NCBI GenBank assembly: GCA_025403435.1
Contig: CM046342.1
Location: 18,561,596 to 18,625,595 of the forward strand
Length of the DNA stretch: 64,000 bases
Direction: 5' to 3'
Source: Artocarpus heterophyllus
Taxonomy: Eukaryota > Streptophyta > Magnoliopsida > Rosales > Moraceae
This document shows positions 1 to 12,764 of this stretch, piece by piece. Each line of letters begins with the position of its first letter. Position 1 is the stretch's first letter. The position numbers and the translations under genes were made by a program. Under the pieces are notes generated by a model. It worked only from the letters and a program-made list of their open reading frames with translations. It had not been told where the DNA came from and made no database searches.

Positions 1-61
1 GTTTTGGACAATACTCTAATATAAATTTTTTAAAATTTCACTGCGTACTATTTTTTCAACA
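1..61 (+). repeat. 5' LTR of Copia copy A, 3' terminus only
   Basis: It ends in TTTTTTCAACA directly before the primer binding site and matches the last bases of the 3' LTR at about 7576-7636. Confidence 0.85.
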
Positions 62-80
62 ATTAGTATCAGAGCCATGG
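62..80 (+). other. Primer binding site, initiator Met tRNA (copy A)
   Basis: ATTAGTATCAGAGCCATGG abuts the LTR. It is the usual TTGGTATCAGAGC primer site with one G-to-A change, so priming was probably already impaired. Confidence 0.85.
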
Positions 81-1648
81 TTTTTACATAAATTTACGAG
101 TTTGTGATCATGTTATATGTATAAATTATATGATCTTGATCTCTCCTATGCTTGAATTTAATTTTATAGAGAGTTGACACTATAGGGTTTCTATATAATT
201 TTATGTTGTCATGGATTATATAGTGAATGTTTATTAATTAATTATGGTTGATTAAATTATTAATTAATTAATTTATTTATTTATACTGGTTATGGTTCCT
301 TAAAGGTTAGAATGTGTATCTAGGTTTTTCATATAATTAGATGGTGGATTATCATCTCTGTCTATGAATTATTATTTAATTTTAAATTTGTAAGAATTTT
401 GTAATCAAATAATCATTCAAAGAAGACAGATCTAGAAGATAGATGATGGCACTCCCAGGTATTTCCTGAGTCTCTAATTTTATATTTTTGAATTGTTGAA
501 AATAAAATTGATTAATTGCATTAAAAATTGTATTTTTTGGAAAGGGTGATTTTTGCTCGGTCGACATGCCGAACTCTCTAGTTCGACAGGCTGATGGTCG
601 CAATCGGTAGGCCGGATGTAAGGTTCGGTAGGTCATCAGCGAGGTAGAAATCAGGTGGCTCTGGCGACAGGCTGACCTTCTAGTTCGACAGGTCGATCTG
701 TGAAGACCGGCAGGCCAATCACCCAGATTGGCTTGCCGGCAGACAGTTGGAAATTTTTTCAGAAAAGGTGCAGTTTTTGGTGCAATTTTATTTTTATTTT
801 TGAGACAATTCTGAGAAACATTAAATTTAGATATGACCGAAAATATGGAGTATTTGATTTATATGAGATTAAAGACTTGAAGATGGGTATTACATGAAGA
901 ATGATACAGCTTAAGGATTCGAGGATGAAAAATCGATAATATGTTCGATTATTCTCTTGTAATCTTTATTTTTTATTCTCTAGAGTGAAACCATAATATT
1001 ACGGTTATTATTATTTTGCTTGTAGCTTTGCTTGATTGCTTTGTTTGTTTGCATTATAATATAATTTCCCATGTATATTGATAACATGTCATATAGAATA
1101 GGGAGTGCCACTCATATTAAAATTGTTCATGCGTGTTCTTAAAATAAAACCTTGGTCCATAGGAAGAACATAGTGGTCCCGACCCCTAGGAAGGGATTTC
1201 TATCATGTACCAGATTGGATCTCCAAAAGGATAAGGTATTTTAGCATCATTTATGGTTGCAGACCCCTAGGTGGTGATTATAAATCGTGGATAAAATATT
1301 GAAACGATGGTTATACACTCATGTTAATTTTATTATTAACCTCCCCTAGGAGCTCTATTAATAAAATTAATGGCAAAAAAAATGATTATTAATATATGTT
1401 GGATCATACGGGTCTTGTATGACATATATTAATCAGGAGAGGATCCATGTTCCTAATTGAGTTTGGCATGACTCCCCTAGGAGCTTGTTGAATTTTGAGT
1501 TAGGAATTGTTGTTATAAGGTTGTGATATTTTCAAGGTTTTGAAACATAAACACATTTGTATGTTTTTTACATAATTGTGTTATCTTACTAAATTATTAT
1601 GATATGTTTGCTTATGTTTGGTATATGATTCTTTATTGTAGATTAAAA
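81..1648 (+). other. Untranslated leader of Copia copy A
   Basis: About 1.6 kb with no credible coding sequence. It holds two structured parts: a cluster of near-palindromic TCGGCxxGCCGA-like motifs at about 556-745, and four exact CCCCTAGG motifs at 1183, 1264, 1343 and 1474. Several of these lie between inverted AT-rich arms. The same two blocks occur in the leaders of copies B and C. Confidence 0.7.
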
Positions 1649-4600
1649 ATGTCTAAAAACGCTTTATCTTTGATACTTGACAAAAACCAATTAACTGGAG
1701 AGAATTATAATGATTGGAAACAGAACCTGGATATCGTCCTCTCTTTTGAGAAACTAAAATTTGTGCTGACAAGCCCTTGTCCTCCCAAGCCTATGGGAGA
1801 TTCCACCAATGAGCAATTCCAAGCGTACGATCGCTGGAAAGATGCAAACGATCAAGCCCGCTGCTATGTCATGGCAAGCATGAATAACGTGCTGCAGGCT
1901 TAACATAAGGATTATGAGACTACAAAGCAGATCTTGGATAATCTTGAAGACATGTTTGGAGGCTAAGCCCTAACAAAGTGGCAAGAGGCTCTTTGAAAAC
2001 TTCTTAATGGTAAGCAGAGGCCAGGGACATCTGTAAAGGAGCACATGATGTTAGTCATAGGTTATCTCACTGAGGCACAAACCAATGGAGCCGACATCGA
2101 TGCTGAAACTCAGATGACTATGGTCTTTGAGGCTCTGTCAAAGGAATTTATTCTATTTAAAGCTACTTTCAATTTGAGCAATAGGCAGGATATGACCTTC
2201 ACATAATTAATAAAACAGTTACAGGAGTTCAAACTACTGATCAGGGAGTCTCCTGCGGGTGGAGAGGCCAATTTGGTAGCTGCTTCCAGTTCCAATTCCA
2301 ACTCAGGGAATGGAAAGAAACAATGGGCCAAGAATGGGAAGTCTTCTGTTCCTGCCAACAACAAGAGCAAGAAGAAGAAGAAGAAGAACCCAAAGAAGCT
2401 TAAGTGCTTCTTCTGCAGGAAGGTCAAACACATAAAGAAGCATTGCAAGGACTTCCTTTCCAAAGGAGGTAGGTGTGATCTTTTGTATTTAGAAACTTGT
2501 TTGGTTGAGGAATCCAGTGGCATTTGGGTCATAGATTTCGGTGCAACTAATCATGTTTGTGTTTCTCTACAGGGGTTTAAAGAAACAAGAAGTTTGCTAC
2601 ATGAAGACTTCACGCTTCGGGTGGGTGATGGATCCTCAGTCTTAGCGGAAGTAGTGGGAGACGTCCATCTTTATTTTGATAATTATAGGAATTTGATTTT
2701 GCGAGATTGTTTTTATGTTCCTAAATTTAAAAGGAATTTAATTTCTGTAGTTTGTTTATTTAAAGACTCCTATTTGGTTTCTTTTAATAATAAAGTGGTG
2801 ATTCGTAAAAACAAATCTTTTATCTGCTCTAGATGGATGCAAAATAATCTATATTTTATCAAACCTAAGATGGACTTATTGCTTGATGCTGAGATGAATG
2901 ATAATAACTCTAAAAAACTTAAAACTTCTCAGTCTAATAAGACTTATCTTTAGCATTTACGCCTTGGTCATATTAACCTGAATAGGATTCAAAGGTTGAT
3001 AAATGATGGACCTTTAAGTCAATTAAAGGTAAAATCTATACCTCAATATGAATCTTGTTTGGAGGGTAAAATGACCAAAAGACCATTCAGGTCTAAGGGC
3101 GATAGGGCCAAAGGAGTTCTAGAACTTGTGCATAGTGATGTTTGTGGACCGATGAACATCCAAGCACGAGGAAGGTATAAGTACTTTGTACTTTTATTGA
3201 CGATTACTCAAGGTATGGATATGTGTACCTGATGCACCATAAAAGCAAAACTTTTGACAAGTTCAAGGAGTTTCGGGCTGAAGTGAAAAAACAATTAGGT
3301 AGAGCCATAAAGGTACTTCGATCCGATCGAGGTAGAGAATACATTTCTGATAAGTTCTTGGGACACTTATTAGAGAATGGGATTTTATCCCATTTGACTA
3401 TGCCAGGTACTCCGCAGCAAAATGGCATAGTGAAAAGAAGGAATAGGACTTAATTAGACATGGTAAGGTCCATGATGAGTTATTCATCATTGCCTTTATC
3501 CTTTTGGGGATATGCACTACAAACCGCATGTTATCTTTTAAACAATGTACCTTCAAAATCAGTCCCTAAAACTCCTCACGAGTTGTGGATGGGTAGGAAG
3601 ACATCCTTAAACCATATTCGCATATGGGGATGTCCAGTTCATGTCCTGTTTAAGGATGCAAATAAGTTAGAAGCACGTTTGAAAGTTTGCGTGTTTGTAG
3701 GATATCCAAAAGGGACTAAAGGGGGCTATTTCTATAACCCAAAGGAATATAAAGTCATTGTTTCAACTAATGCAACTTTCCTTGAGGAGAGTTACATAGA
3801 CGACATTAAACCTCGAAGCAAAGTGGTGTTTGAGGAGTTAAGGAGTGAAGCAGAGGTTCCAAATGAAACCATTCCGATCAATGTAGAAAAACCAAATGAA
3901 CCTGAACAACAACCTAAGGGGCTTCGGCGTAGTGGGAGGGTCAGGCATCAACCCAAAAGGTATATGTTCAATGGGGAGGCCTTCTTGGCTAAATCAGATG
4001 AATATGATAGGGATTCTTATACTAACGCAGAGACTATAGAGGATATTGATTCGAAACTCTAGACAGAGGCCATGAACATAGAGATGAAGTCTATGGAGAC
4101 TAATCAGGTCTGGGAACTTATGGATCTTCCTGAAGGGGTAAAACCCATAGGGTATAAGTGGATCTACAAGAGGAAAAAAGGAGTGGATGGAAAGGTCGAA
4201 ACCTTTAAGGCTAGACTGGTAGTTAAGGGTTATATGTAAAAGGAAGGAATCGATTATAAGGAAACCTTTTCGTCTATAGCCATACTTAAGTCCATCTGGA
4301 TTCTCTTGTCCATAACTACCACTCTCGACTATGAGATTTGGCAGATGAATGTCAAGACGGCTTTTCTAAATGGTTATCTTGATGAGTCCATTTACATGGA
4401 GTAACCAGATGGGTTCAAGGCCAAGGGTCAAGAAGGTAAGGTTTGTAAGCTGCTAAAGTTAATTTATAGACTTAAGCAGGCTTTCCGTTCTTGGAACATA
4501 AGATTTGATTAGGTGATCAAGACTTCTGGGTTCTCACAAAATGTGGATGAGCCATGTGTTTACAAACACATTAAGGATAGGATGGTGGTCTTTCTACTGC

Positions 4601-5591
4601 TCTATGTAAATGATATTCTGCTAATTGGCAATGATATTGGGGCGTTGTCATCTGTCAAATTATGGTTGACCAAACAGTTTGACATGAAGGACTTAGGTGA
4701 GGCTAATTTTGTTCTAGGTATCTAGATCTTTTAGGATAGGAAGAACAAAATGATAGCTTTGTCACAAGCCAGCTACATAGATAAAATTCTCAGAAGGTTT
4801 GCAATGCAGGATTCCAAGAAAGGTGAGAAGCCATCTAGGTCTGGAATTACTCTTTTGAAGAAAGACTCTCTAAAGTCTGAGGTAGAAAGAGAATACATGA
4901 AGAAGGTGCCTTATGCTTTGGCAGTGAGTAGTTTCATGTATGCCATGCTTTGCACACGATTGGATATTTGTTATGTAGTCGGGATTGTAAGTCGATTTCA
5001 GGCGGATCTAGGACCAAACCATTGGGTTGCAGTAAAGCATATTTTCAAGTACCTGAGAAGGGCTGAAGGGTATATGCTTGTATATTTGGGTGAGGACTTG
5101 TTTCCTCTAGGATATACTGACTTAGATTTTCAATCCTGTTTGGATTCTAGGAAATCGACTTCGGGTTTTGTGTTTACACTGAGCGGTGGTGCCATCAGTT
5201 GGAGAAGTGTGAAGCAAGATTGCACTTCAGATCAACGATAGAGGTCGAGTATGTGACAGCTAGTGATGCTTCGAAAAAAGCAGTGTGGCTCCACAAGTTC
5301 CTTGACGATCTTGTGGTAGTTCCTAATATGGATAAGTTGGTATCACTGTACAGTGATAACAGTGCGGCGGTAGCTAATGCTAAGGAACCAAGATTTCACA
5401 AGAAGAGTAAGCATATTGATCGAAAGTATCATGTGATAAAGGACTTCGTTGAGGGCGGGCATGTCACGGTGTGTAAAATCCCGTCAGAGGATAATTTAGC
5501 TGATCCATTTATGAAGACACTTACTGGGAGAGTCTTCGAGAGGCATATGGAAGCTATGGGGATGCGAGATTTGTCATATTTACTCACTTAG
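1649..5591 (+). pseudogene. Copia gag-pol polyprotein, copy A, decayed
   Basis: The reading frame starts at the ATG at 1649 (protein begins MSKNALSLILDKNQLTGEN). Gag spans about 1649-2460 and ends in a zinc knuckle near 2407-2450, where the usual Gly residues are Lys. The protease active site reads DFG rather than DSG near 2530. Integrase, reverse transcriptase and RNase H follow to the stop at 5589-5591. The RT box at 4603-4614 reads YVND rather than YVDD. At least eight in-frame stops are present, for example at 1901, 4060, 4237, 4402 and 4510; most look like CAG/CAA or TGG turned into TAG/TAA. The copy cannot encode working enzymes. Confidence 0.92.
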
Positions 5592-5605
5592 TGCAAGTGG
5601 GAGAT

Positions 5606-7636
5606 TGTTAGACATGTATGCCCTAAGGAGTAAAAATGTAATATGTTTTTGGAGACATTTTTATCAATAAAGAATTTATTCATTATTAATATACCAAATC
5701 TTGTCCTCTTTACGTTTATATTTGTTGAATGTATGTTAAGCAAACAGAAGTCTGAAACTGTCGGTCTAAACCTTTAAGAATTGGGCATATGATGGACAGA
5801 TTATGCGAAAGACACAATTCTTAAGGTGATGGTCTAAATCATAAGATCCGCAATCGAGGGAATAAAGTTAGGCGCTTTATTCATATAAAGATTGTTAGGT
5901 TGTCTATATCCCTATTGGGAGATGGTTTGTCTTGACCATTGGAGGTGGACTCCATGAATAGAAACATTGGCACGTTGTCATAGGTGACGATGTGTTGGAT
6001 CGGGACATAAAATGAATTGATTTAGATTAATAATTCTATCTCTGCAAATCGATTCACTTTAGACAATCATTTGTATTGTATCTTAATCCTAAGATGAATA
6101 GTGAGCTCGTTGTGTTGACTTGTGTCTTTTGATGTACCAAAGGGTGACACCCATATCTTAATAGTGGTATACATGCCGGTACGTTAGAGGCATGACTCTT
6201 GATAGTGTAGACCTGTTATTCATAGATATAGAATCCATAGCTCCTCTTTAGGAGTAGTGATATCTTCTTTTATGAGTTATCCTATAATTGAAAAACTGGA
6301 GCGCTCAATCATTTGGATACATAGGTGTAACTGATTGGTATACTATCTTTGGATGGTAAGTTTTTCGATGGTGAGATAATGAAACGTAAGATAAAAATAA
6401 TCGGGAAGGTAAGACAGAACTTGTCCTTAAGCTGGTTATGGATAATCCTATGGCGATATGATACACTATGATATGTCATGAAGACTTAGCTATACAGACT
6501 TTGTTATTCTATATAGTTCGAGAGTGTAGCTCCAAGCTTTTAGTGGAGTAGCGTTGGAGTTGATAATTATGAAATGTATATTTGAGATATTGGGTTTCAT
6601 GATTATCGGGTGCTTGAACTAATAAGGTTCATTTGGTCCCCTTTACTAGCTCACAACATCTTGTAACAATACGGTGTGCTTTTTCAATAATTGGTGACTT
6701 AGGTCAGATTTATTAGATTGGTTGAAATTCGAAAGAATCAAATAATTTATGTCTGTTTATCGGTTGAATTAATTTTGTCACAAAATTAATTCAAGATAAA
6801 CTTGTTGAATTATTGGGATCGGATAATTCTTGTCTGTTTATCAGTTGATTTAATTTTGAATAAATTAAATCAAGATAAACTTGTAGAATTTTTAGGAATT
6901 CATTTATTTTCCTAGAGATTATCTAGATTATGTTGTTTTAATTAGATAACTTCTCTATTAGGTTATTTGAATTAAAACTGAGACTTTATCCTATAGAATC
7001 TCGGGTGGAAAATAAAAGATTCGCTGAGATTTTTTTGTTGACAATTCGGCATGCCGATCCTTAAGTTTGGCCTGCCGATGGGGCAAGTTCGGCCTGCCTA
7101 TTAAACAGATTAGCCTACCTATGCGCGAAAAAAAAAATCTTGCATTTCCAAGCAGATTTCATCAGATATTGATCCAAATTTGATTTTAATTTGAATTTTT
7201 GAGACCTTATCTAATAAGAAATTACCCTAGATCCAACCTCTATAAATAAGGAGTGTCTCATAAGTTATTTAGATCAATTGAGAGATTAAGAATGATACTT
7301 TACTGATGAGAATCTGAAACCTCCCTAAGAGTTCTTGTTCACAAATCACAAACACTAGCTTTGGTTCTCTCAATTGGTTAGAAGGAGAGTCACCTGGAGG
7401 AAGAGCTGCACGTGTGAGCCCATACTCACTTCGATCGTGGATAGAGAATAGCAAAGAAGGCCAGTTGGTTGAGATCATTATGGAACGTAACTTCTCTTTA
7501 CTGATTGTAGGAGCTTTTCGGCACACAAAGGTTAGTACGATCCGGTTAATTTATGCATATAGCATATCAGACTTGTGTTTTGGAAAATACTCTGATGTAA
7601 ATTTTTAAAATTCCACTACATACTATTTTTCCAACA
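5606..7636 (+). repeat. 3' LTR of Copia copy A
   Basis: A 2031-bp LTR from TGTTAGACATG to TTTTTCCAACA, aligning along its length with the LTRs of copies B and C. TATAAATAAG at 7241-7250 is the likely promoter TATA box, leaving roughly 1.6 kb of U3 and about 370 bp of R-U5. A cluster of TCGGCATGCCGA-like motifs lies at about 7044-7124, just upstream of the TATA box. Confidence 0.92.
7241..7250 (+). promoter_or_regulatory. LTR TATA box (Copia copy A)
   Basis: TATAAATAAG sits where copies at 36731 and 44621 have TATAAATAGG. The sequence about 30 bases downstream is well conserved among LTRs, as expected for a transcription start region. Confidence 0.6.
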
Positions 7637-8306
7637 ACTATTTCATTCTAAATGAGATTGGACCGTACTTATAATATTTAATTAAAGATTCGAAACTTTA
7701 ATTAATTATCACGGACTATTTAGATTATTATCTATAAATTTTATCCCTAAGCATATAACATCTATATGCTAAATTTATAGCCATATAAACAATCATGGAA
7801 TTTTCTTAATCTTCATAAATGTATTCATAATACATATAAGCAACCAAAATAATCATAAATGTCACTTCATTTATTTGTTAACAATATGTATAATGTCATA
7901 GTTTTTAGGGCATCAAACCCAGCAGTTACAACGTCATTGCTATCACTAGCGTTATAACAAATTTCTACATCATCTTCACAAGATTTGCCATTTTTAGAAC
8001 TAGGGCTTTAGTTTCTTCATGAAGCAATTTTTTTGGTGTTGATCGAAAACGTTGAAGCAAAACAGTCATGCAATCACTCCAACACGCAAATGGCCACATC
8101 TGGTCCTCGCATTAAAACAAATCAAGTGCCTGACCCTCCAAGAATTCTGGTGCAAACATCTCTTTTTCTTGTTCAAAGAATCAATTTTTCAAGAAATGCC
8201 CGTCAAATGTTGCAATCCATGCCTCTAGGTGTTCTCTTGAAAAAATCAGCATCTTGGTATACCAACGCATGGCTCCATGTTCTAGGAAAGATGCTCTAAT
8301 ACCAAT
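7637..8306 (-). other. Old retroelement remnant with minus-strand primer-site-like motif
   Basis: At 8290-8306 the minus strand reads AATTGGTATTAGAGCATC, which resembles an initiator-Met-tRNA primer site. Downstream of it on the minus strand (8285 to about 7910) is gag-like text such as LEAWIATFDGHFLKN, broken by stops. The stretch 7637-7900 is AT-rich and I see nothing else in it. Assignment to a superfamily is not possible by eye. Confidence 0.4.
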
Positions 8307-9339
8307 TAATAAGAACCCTAACTAGATTAAGATTCTTAGTAGTTACGACATAAAAAGAGTGAAGAAAATCTCTATTGAATCAATGAACTTTCAAGAATTG
8401 TACAAAGATGACAGATAATTTGAAAGAACTGTTCACTCTCCCAATCTCAACTTAGTTGAAGCAATCCCACAATTTGCCTACCTATCTCACTACTTTACCA
8501 TCTATTTATATTCCCTTGTTCCCACTAATTACCTTAATACTCTTTACAGAAACAGCCAATCATCTAACAACTTTATAACAGTCTCATACTTTAACATTCA
8601 AGCTAACTGACTACTAACTGTTAACCAAGACCTACCGAGAATAGCTTTTGTTTCTAGCCTTGAAGTGTCCTCCATCACCAATCTTTGACATTGTTGAAAG
8701 TTTGTTTCTTCCTTTCTCCAATCAGTGTGCTTAGACTAAAATACTTCTTATGGCTCATAGAGCTGAGAAAGCCAAGAATGAGAGTAAACTCTTGTCATCA
8801 TTCTCAACATTGGAGTTGTGTAACAGATATTATCATAATTTAATATTTTAACCAAAGGCATGTTCATATTGGTATCAGATTTTTTCAAAACGTTGCATCC
8901 ATCCATGTTTGCACAACAAAAAATAAGGCTATCATCCGGCGAAAAAAAAGTTTATTATTAAGTTGTGTGTGTCTACTCTTGCACAAGTACTACACGTTGG
9001 CTTGAGAAAGCCGATGCACTGGTTTTTAAGAAGACTTTCAGATTAGCAGAAGGAGCAGAAAATGAACTGGGTGAAGCTCAGTTTGTTACTGAGCAAAGAC
9101 AAACTATCCCATTTATACGCTAGCTGAGTTCGAACCATGATCAATCAGAGTCAGCATCATAAAAATGATCCTACACAATACAAGTCTAAGCTAGAATACA
9201 CCAGAACAGCTATATATATCGGTTTTTTTCCTCAACAACATGAAGGAAATGAAACCCTTACCCTGTTTCTTGTTATTGGTGTCATAATAAGCAAAGCCTT
9301 GTGCCTAAATACATTGCATGTATGCCTTATTTTCCAAAA
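8307..9339. other. Intergenic, AT-rich, possible LTR remnant
   Basis: No gene is recognised. A second primer-site-like string, TTGGTATCAGATT, occurs on the plus strand at about 8874, pointing away from the minus-strand one at 8290-8306. The roughly 560 bp between them could be a decayed LTR, but no terminal TG...CA was identified. Confidence 0.3.
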
Positions 9340-11614
9340 TGTAACTTATAGTCCAATCAAAATATGTTAAATAGAAGCCCTTGAAATTTCCCTGTTTGAT
9401 AGAAATCGTCTACAGAATTCAAGTTCCATAGGCCATCATACAACTCTCTTCATATATCTTCCTCAATGGATGCTATTTGCCCTGCATGCTAGTGCTAAAA
9501 TTAGCTATATTATTCCATAAGCTCAGTCATAAATGAAGCCTCAATACTTTTACAAGTGAGTAAATCAAACACCAAAGCGTTTCAATTCTTAGAAGATCAG
9601 ACTAGATTTGCTCGAAAGAAAGTTACTAGTTCTCCAAGTATGTCTTTGACAAGTTCACACCATAGGTATTGTCCAGAATCACAAGAAGAAAACCGTACGA
9701 GAAGTAGAAAATGAATATTCTCGGTACTCGGCTTTCCATGAAGAGAGTGGTGGTGTATCAGAGTCCCTCCATGTAGCCAAGACACTAATATACCTATCAC
9801 CATTTATTGCATCTGCCGCAGCAAAAGATTCAAGCTCAGCAATTTCTGCTGGTGTCAGATTCACGGATAAGGCACCAATATTCTGCTTAAAATTCTCAAT
9901 TTTTTGTGGTTCCGGGAGTGGGACAAACATCATCTCCTTGGTGATGAACCCAGGCCAACGCTAGCTGTGCAGGAGTGCATGCTTTTCTCGCTGCCATTTC
10001 ACTGACCCGCACAAATACTGTTTTATTATGCTCAAGGTTGTCACCTTGAAACCTGGGCAGTTGCACGTTCTATTTCTCTTACAGCAGTAAATTTTCTCAA
10101 CAATCAACATGTTCCTATCTAAGCTTACTGCTTTGCAAGTGGAAAGGTCTCTCAGACGCAGTCGTAAGAAATTGAGGGAACTTGCAATTAATAGTCATTT
10201 AGCTTTGTGGAGTGATGACAAAGTGAGGAAGTTCAGTTGGCTCAATGGAATAACAAATTTCAATCAACAAGCCATTACAGTGCAAAACAAATGACAATCT
10301 GATGTTCTGCTCATAGCAAATACAATGAAAACTAAGGTATTTGAAGGGAATTAATCTTTTATTTATGCCCCGAAACATAGAGGTGAATACAATTTTCCCA
10401 TGGCATTTAAAACATCCCCAAACTAGTTGTCAATCTATAAAATCGTCCCATTAAAGTCCTTCCTTCAAGACAATAAAAAATGAATGAAAAAGGACATGAT
10501 AATTACGTGACGTAACTTTAAATGCTCATATTAAAGTACCACATGACTATCACCTAACTATTTTTCATCCGTTTTCTTGAAAGAAAAACTTCAATAAGAC
10601 AATTTTATAAATCAAGGACTACTTACGAGACATTTTAAATGTTAAGGGATGAAAATGGGATATGTACCTACATGGGAATTAATTATGCCAATTAGTTAGC
10701 GTGGCATTTGTTTGAAGGAATGACAACAAATAAAGGGAACATTATGACAGCATCGAGACAGCATCTAACGAGTCTTGTAATGTTTACTGTGTATTTAAAA
10801 ACCACTCGTAGATATGTGTAAAAATTTCAGCATTCGCAAAACACACATGATAAAATCCTTTTTTGTTTGTTATTTTTTAATTTATTGTTTGTTTAACAAG
10901 ATCATCCTTAAGCATAGTACTTCATTGAAAATGAACAAACCTTACGGAAGTCATTATCAGGCAGACTTTCTACAAGCTTAGAGGCCCAGCGGACAGAAAA
11001 CCTTGTCCTAGAGGGCTGCATGCAACAATACCAATACCTAGTTCCCTCATAAATTATGCAAATATCAATGCCGAGTCATTACCAATCACATAGGTGCTGG
11101 TATTATATAAAAAATTACCAATCGTTATTTTCCATCGAGTCGCACCTGCAGGAAGGAATGGTTTCTTCCTCGACATCTCTTGTCCACAAGGACCACTCCA
11201 ACTGCTCAGCTGTCGTCGGATGAACGGCATGTGCTCTTCTTATTGATGAAGCCGAGGCCTCGGACAAACCAATGTAACTTTATTTTACCCTCTTCAACCA
11301 GCTTCTTCAGCTCCACCACCTTTAAAGGACACCAGATGAAATTAGGAAATTTCATGCCTAGAAAATTTGAATTGTAAAGAAAATATGTTCAACATTTTTT
11401 TTCCCTTAAAAATACACAATAAGAGGACATAATAGCTACAAGGTGGTTCAAAAGCAAAATCCCATTACAAGCTATGTAATTTCACTTTTGAGATGCACAA
11501 TTTACGGTTCACGGAGGAAAGCTTCCTTTTAAATGCTGGCAAAGTGCAAGCCACCTTTAAACATTTGTCCAAAATTCATGGAAGTTCAGAATGTGCTATA
11601 ACTTGGTCTCCAGA
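9340..11614. repeat. Segmental duplicate of the aldo-keto reductase 3' half
   Basis: This block is similar to about 14785-16972, including the 3' flank (for example ACAAGTGAGTAAATCAAACA at about 9553 and twice at about 14986-15078), exons 3-5 and part of intron 2 (TTTGTCCAAAATTCAT at about 11567 and 16922). Similarity stops before exon 2, so the duplicate lacks the first two exons. Confidence 0.75.
9727..11319 (-). pseudogene. Aldo-keto reductase pseudogene, exons 3-5 only
   Basis: Three blocks match exons 3, 4 and 5 of the intact gene at 15210-17492: 11146-11319, 10941-11045 and about 9727-10062. Each carries a disabling change. The exon 3 equivalent has one extra T, giving 174 nt instead of 173. 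The exon 4 equivalent has two extra bases in the region coding GPKLLE, giving 105 nt instead of 103. The exon 5 equivalent has one extra A in the run before IENF (about 9900), an altered acceptor, and a lost stop after SSWKAE. Exons 1 and 2, with the Asp, Tyr, Lys and His of the active site, are absent. It is a dead partial duplicate. Confidence 0.88.
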
Positions 11615-12100
11615 ATGTCAATCAATCAGTTACGTACTTAGTTATAATCATCACATGCCACTATAAAAATTTTCTCCATGAAGTAAGAGAGATTAGACAA
11701 ATAGAAAAATTTTCTGATTGTAAAATGGGTAATAAGTATAACTTTATGTCCTTATTTGAGCGTATAATACACAGAATATTAATAGGGGTTTTGCAGCCGG
11801 TGCATTCTAAATTGAGTTCTCGACCATTTTTGTTTGTGGCAAGAGTTTTTATCATTTTGTTACTATATATTTTCGGAAAACATTTGTATGTTAACTGATC
11901 TTTGTTGTTAATTATTTTAAAGTTTAATTTCATAAATTTCTCCAAACTATGCATTAATAAAACATGCCAAAGTGTTCCTTAATTTATAAAAAAAAAACAC
12001 TCAAAATAACCCTTCCGTCTAATTCCTTCAGAAGCTTAACGGTTTTACTGACATACAATTAAAGATTAAGAAATGTATTAGAATTTTGATTAAATTTATA
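11320..12100. other. Intergenic, AT-rich
   Basis: Up to about 11614 this is the leftover of aldo-keto reductase intron 2. Beyond that there is no recognisable gene, RNA or repeat. Confidence 0.5.
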
Positions 12101-12700
12101 AAAGTAGTTGACTGTAACACATAATAAAAAATCATTTCATTTCAAATTTTTTGAGAACTATTTTCTCTATTATTTTTTCTCGCCATCCCTCCTCTCTCAC
12201 TCTCTCTGTCTCCTTTCTCTCTCTACTGTAAGTCCCAAGCAAAAAAAAAAAAAAACCCAGCGGAAACAAAGAACCCACTTCCCCGGCGAACCCCGCCGCG
12301 CCCTCTCCGAGCCGCCATCCCCCCACGCCCGACCCCCCTTCCCTCGCCCTGACCCCGTGACGGCCACTCCCACGGCCGCCACCGACCCACTCCCGCTGCG
12401 GAGGGGGCTGCCCCCCTCTCTCTCTCTCTATTCAAAATCTCTATTCTAGTCTGCTCTTCGCGTATATATTTGATATACAAGATCTTTTTTATTTTCTGGT
12501 GGAAATGGCCGAGAGTGAGGGCAAGACCATAATCAATAATAATGGTGGTGAAGGGACGTTTGAAGGATTGGAGAAGGACGTGGTAAAAGCGGGTAATAGC
12601 AAGAATCTAAGAAGAAGAACAATATTGGATGTACTGTTTGGCTTCTTCTTTTTTTTTTTTTTTTTTCTTTTTTTTGGGGTAACGTTTGTTTATTGAAAGA
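12100..12700 (+). other. GC- and CT-rich island with possible orphan first exon
   Basis: CT-rich tracts at 12190-12228 and 12415-12440 flank a GC-rich segment (12280-12410), followed by an ATG at 12505 opening a short acidic reading frame (AESEGKTIINNNGGEGTFEG) that runs to about 12640 and then into a T-tract. This resembles a 5' untranslated region plus first exon, but nothing downstream continues it. I do not recognise the protein. It may be a fragment captured or left by rearrangement, or chance. Confidence 0.25.
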
Positions 12701-12764
12701 GAAGACAGAAGAGGAGACTGAAAATAGAATCTCAAAAAAAGTTAAATTAAATGTTTTTTTATTA

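Larger units (their letters stand above)
1..7636 (+). mobile_element. Ty1/Copia LTR retrotransposon, copy A (5' LTR cut by window edge)
   Basis: Only the last 61 bases of the 5' LTR are in the window. A primer binding site follows, then a leader, a decayed gag-pol, a purine-rich tract (GTGCAAGTGGGAGAT) and a complete 3' LTR at 5606-7636. Copies B and C later in the window share LTR ends, leader and polyprotein, which fixes the boundaries. Domain order gag-protease-integrase-RT-RNase H is that of Copia. The roughly 2-kb LTRs suggest an Angela/Tork-like lineage, but that is inference. The 5' target duplication lies outside the window, so the insertion site cannot be verified. Confidence 0.93.

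Noticed and set aside
62..80. tRNA-like text near LTR ends as tRNA genes
   Set aside because: These are short primer binding sites complementary to a tRNA 3' end; no cloverleaf is present. No rRNA, tRNA or CRISPR array was seen in the window.
2110..2532. Antisense ORF across the Copia gag zinc-knuckle region (also 30909-31331 and 39266-39599)
   Set aside because: It mirrors the Lys/Gly-rich gag codons and appears in all three copies because the sense strand is conserved. It shows no independent protein features.
12108..12480. Overlapping ORFs on both strands in the CT/GC-rich island
   Set aside because: Low-complexity text (Pro, Arg, Phe runs) in several frames at once; no domain and no splice context.
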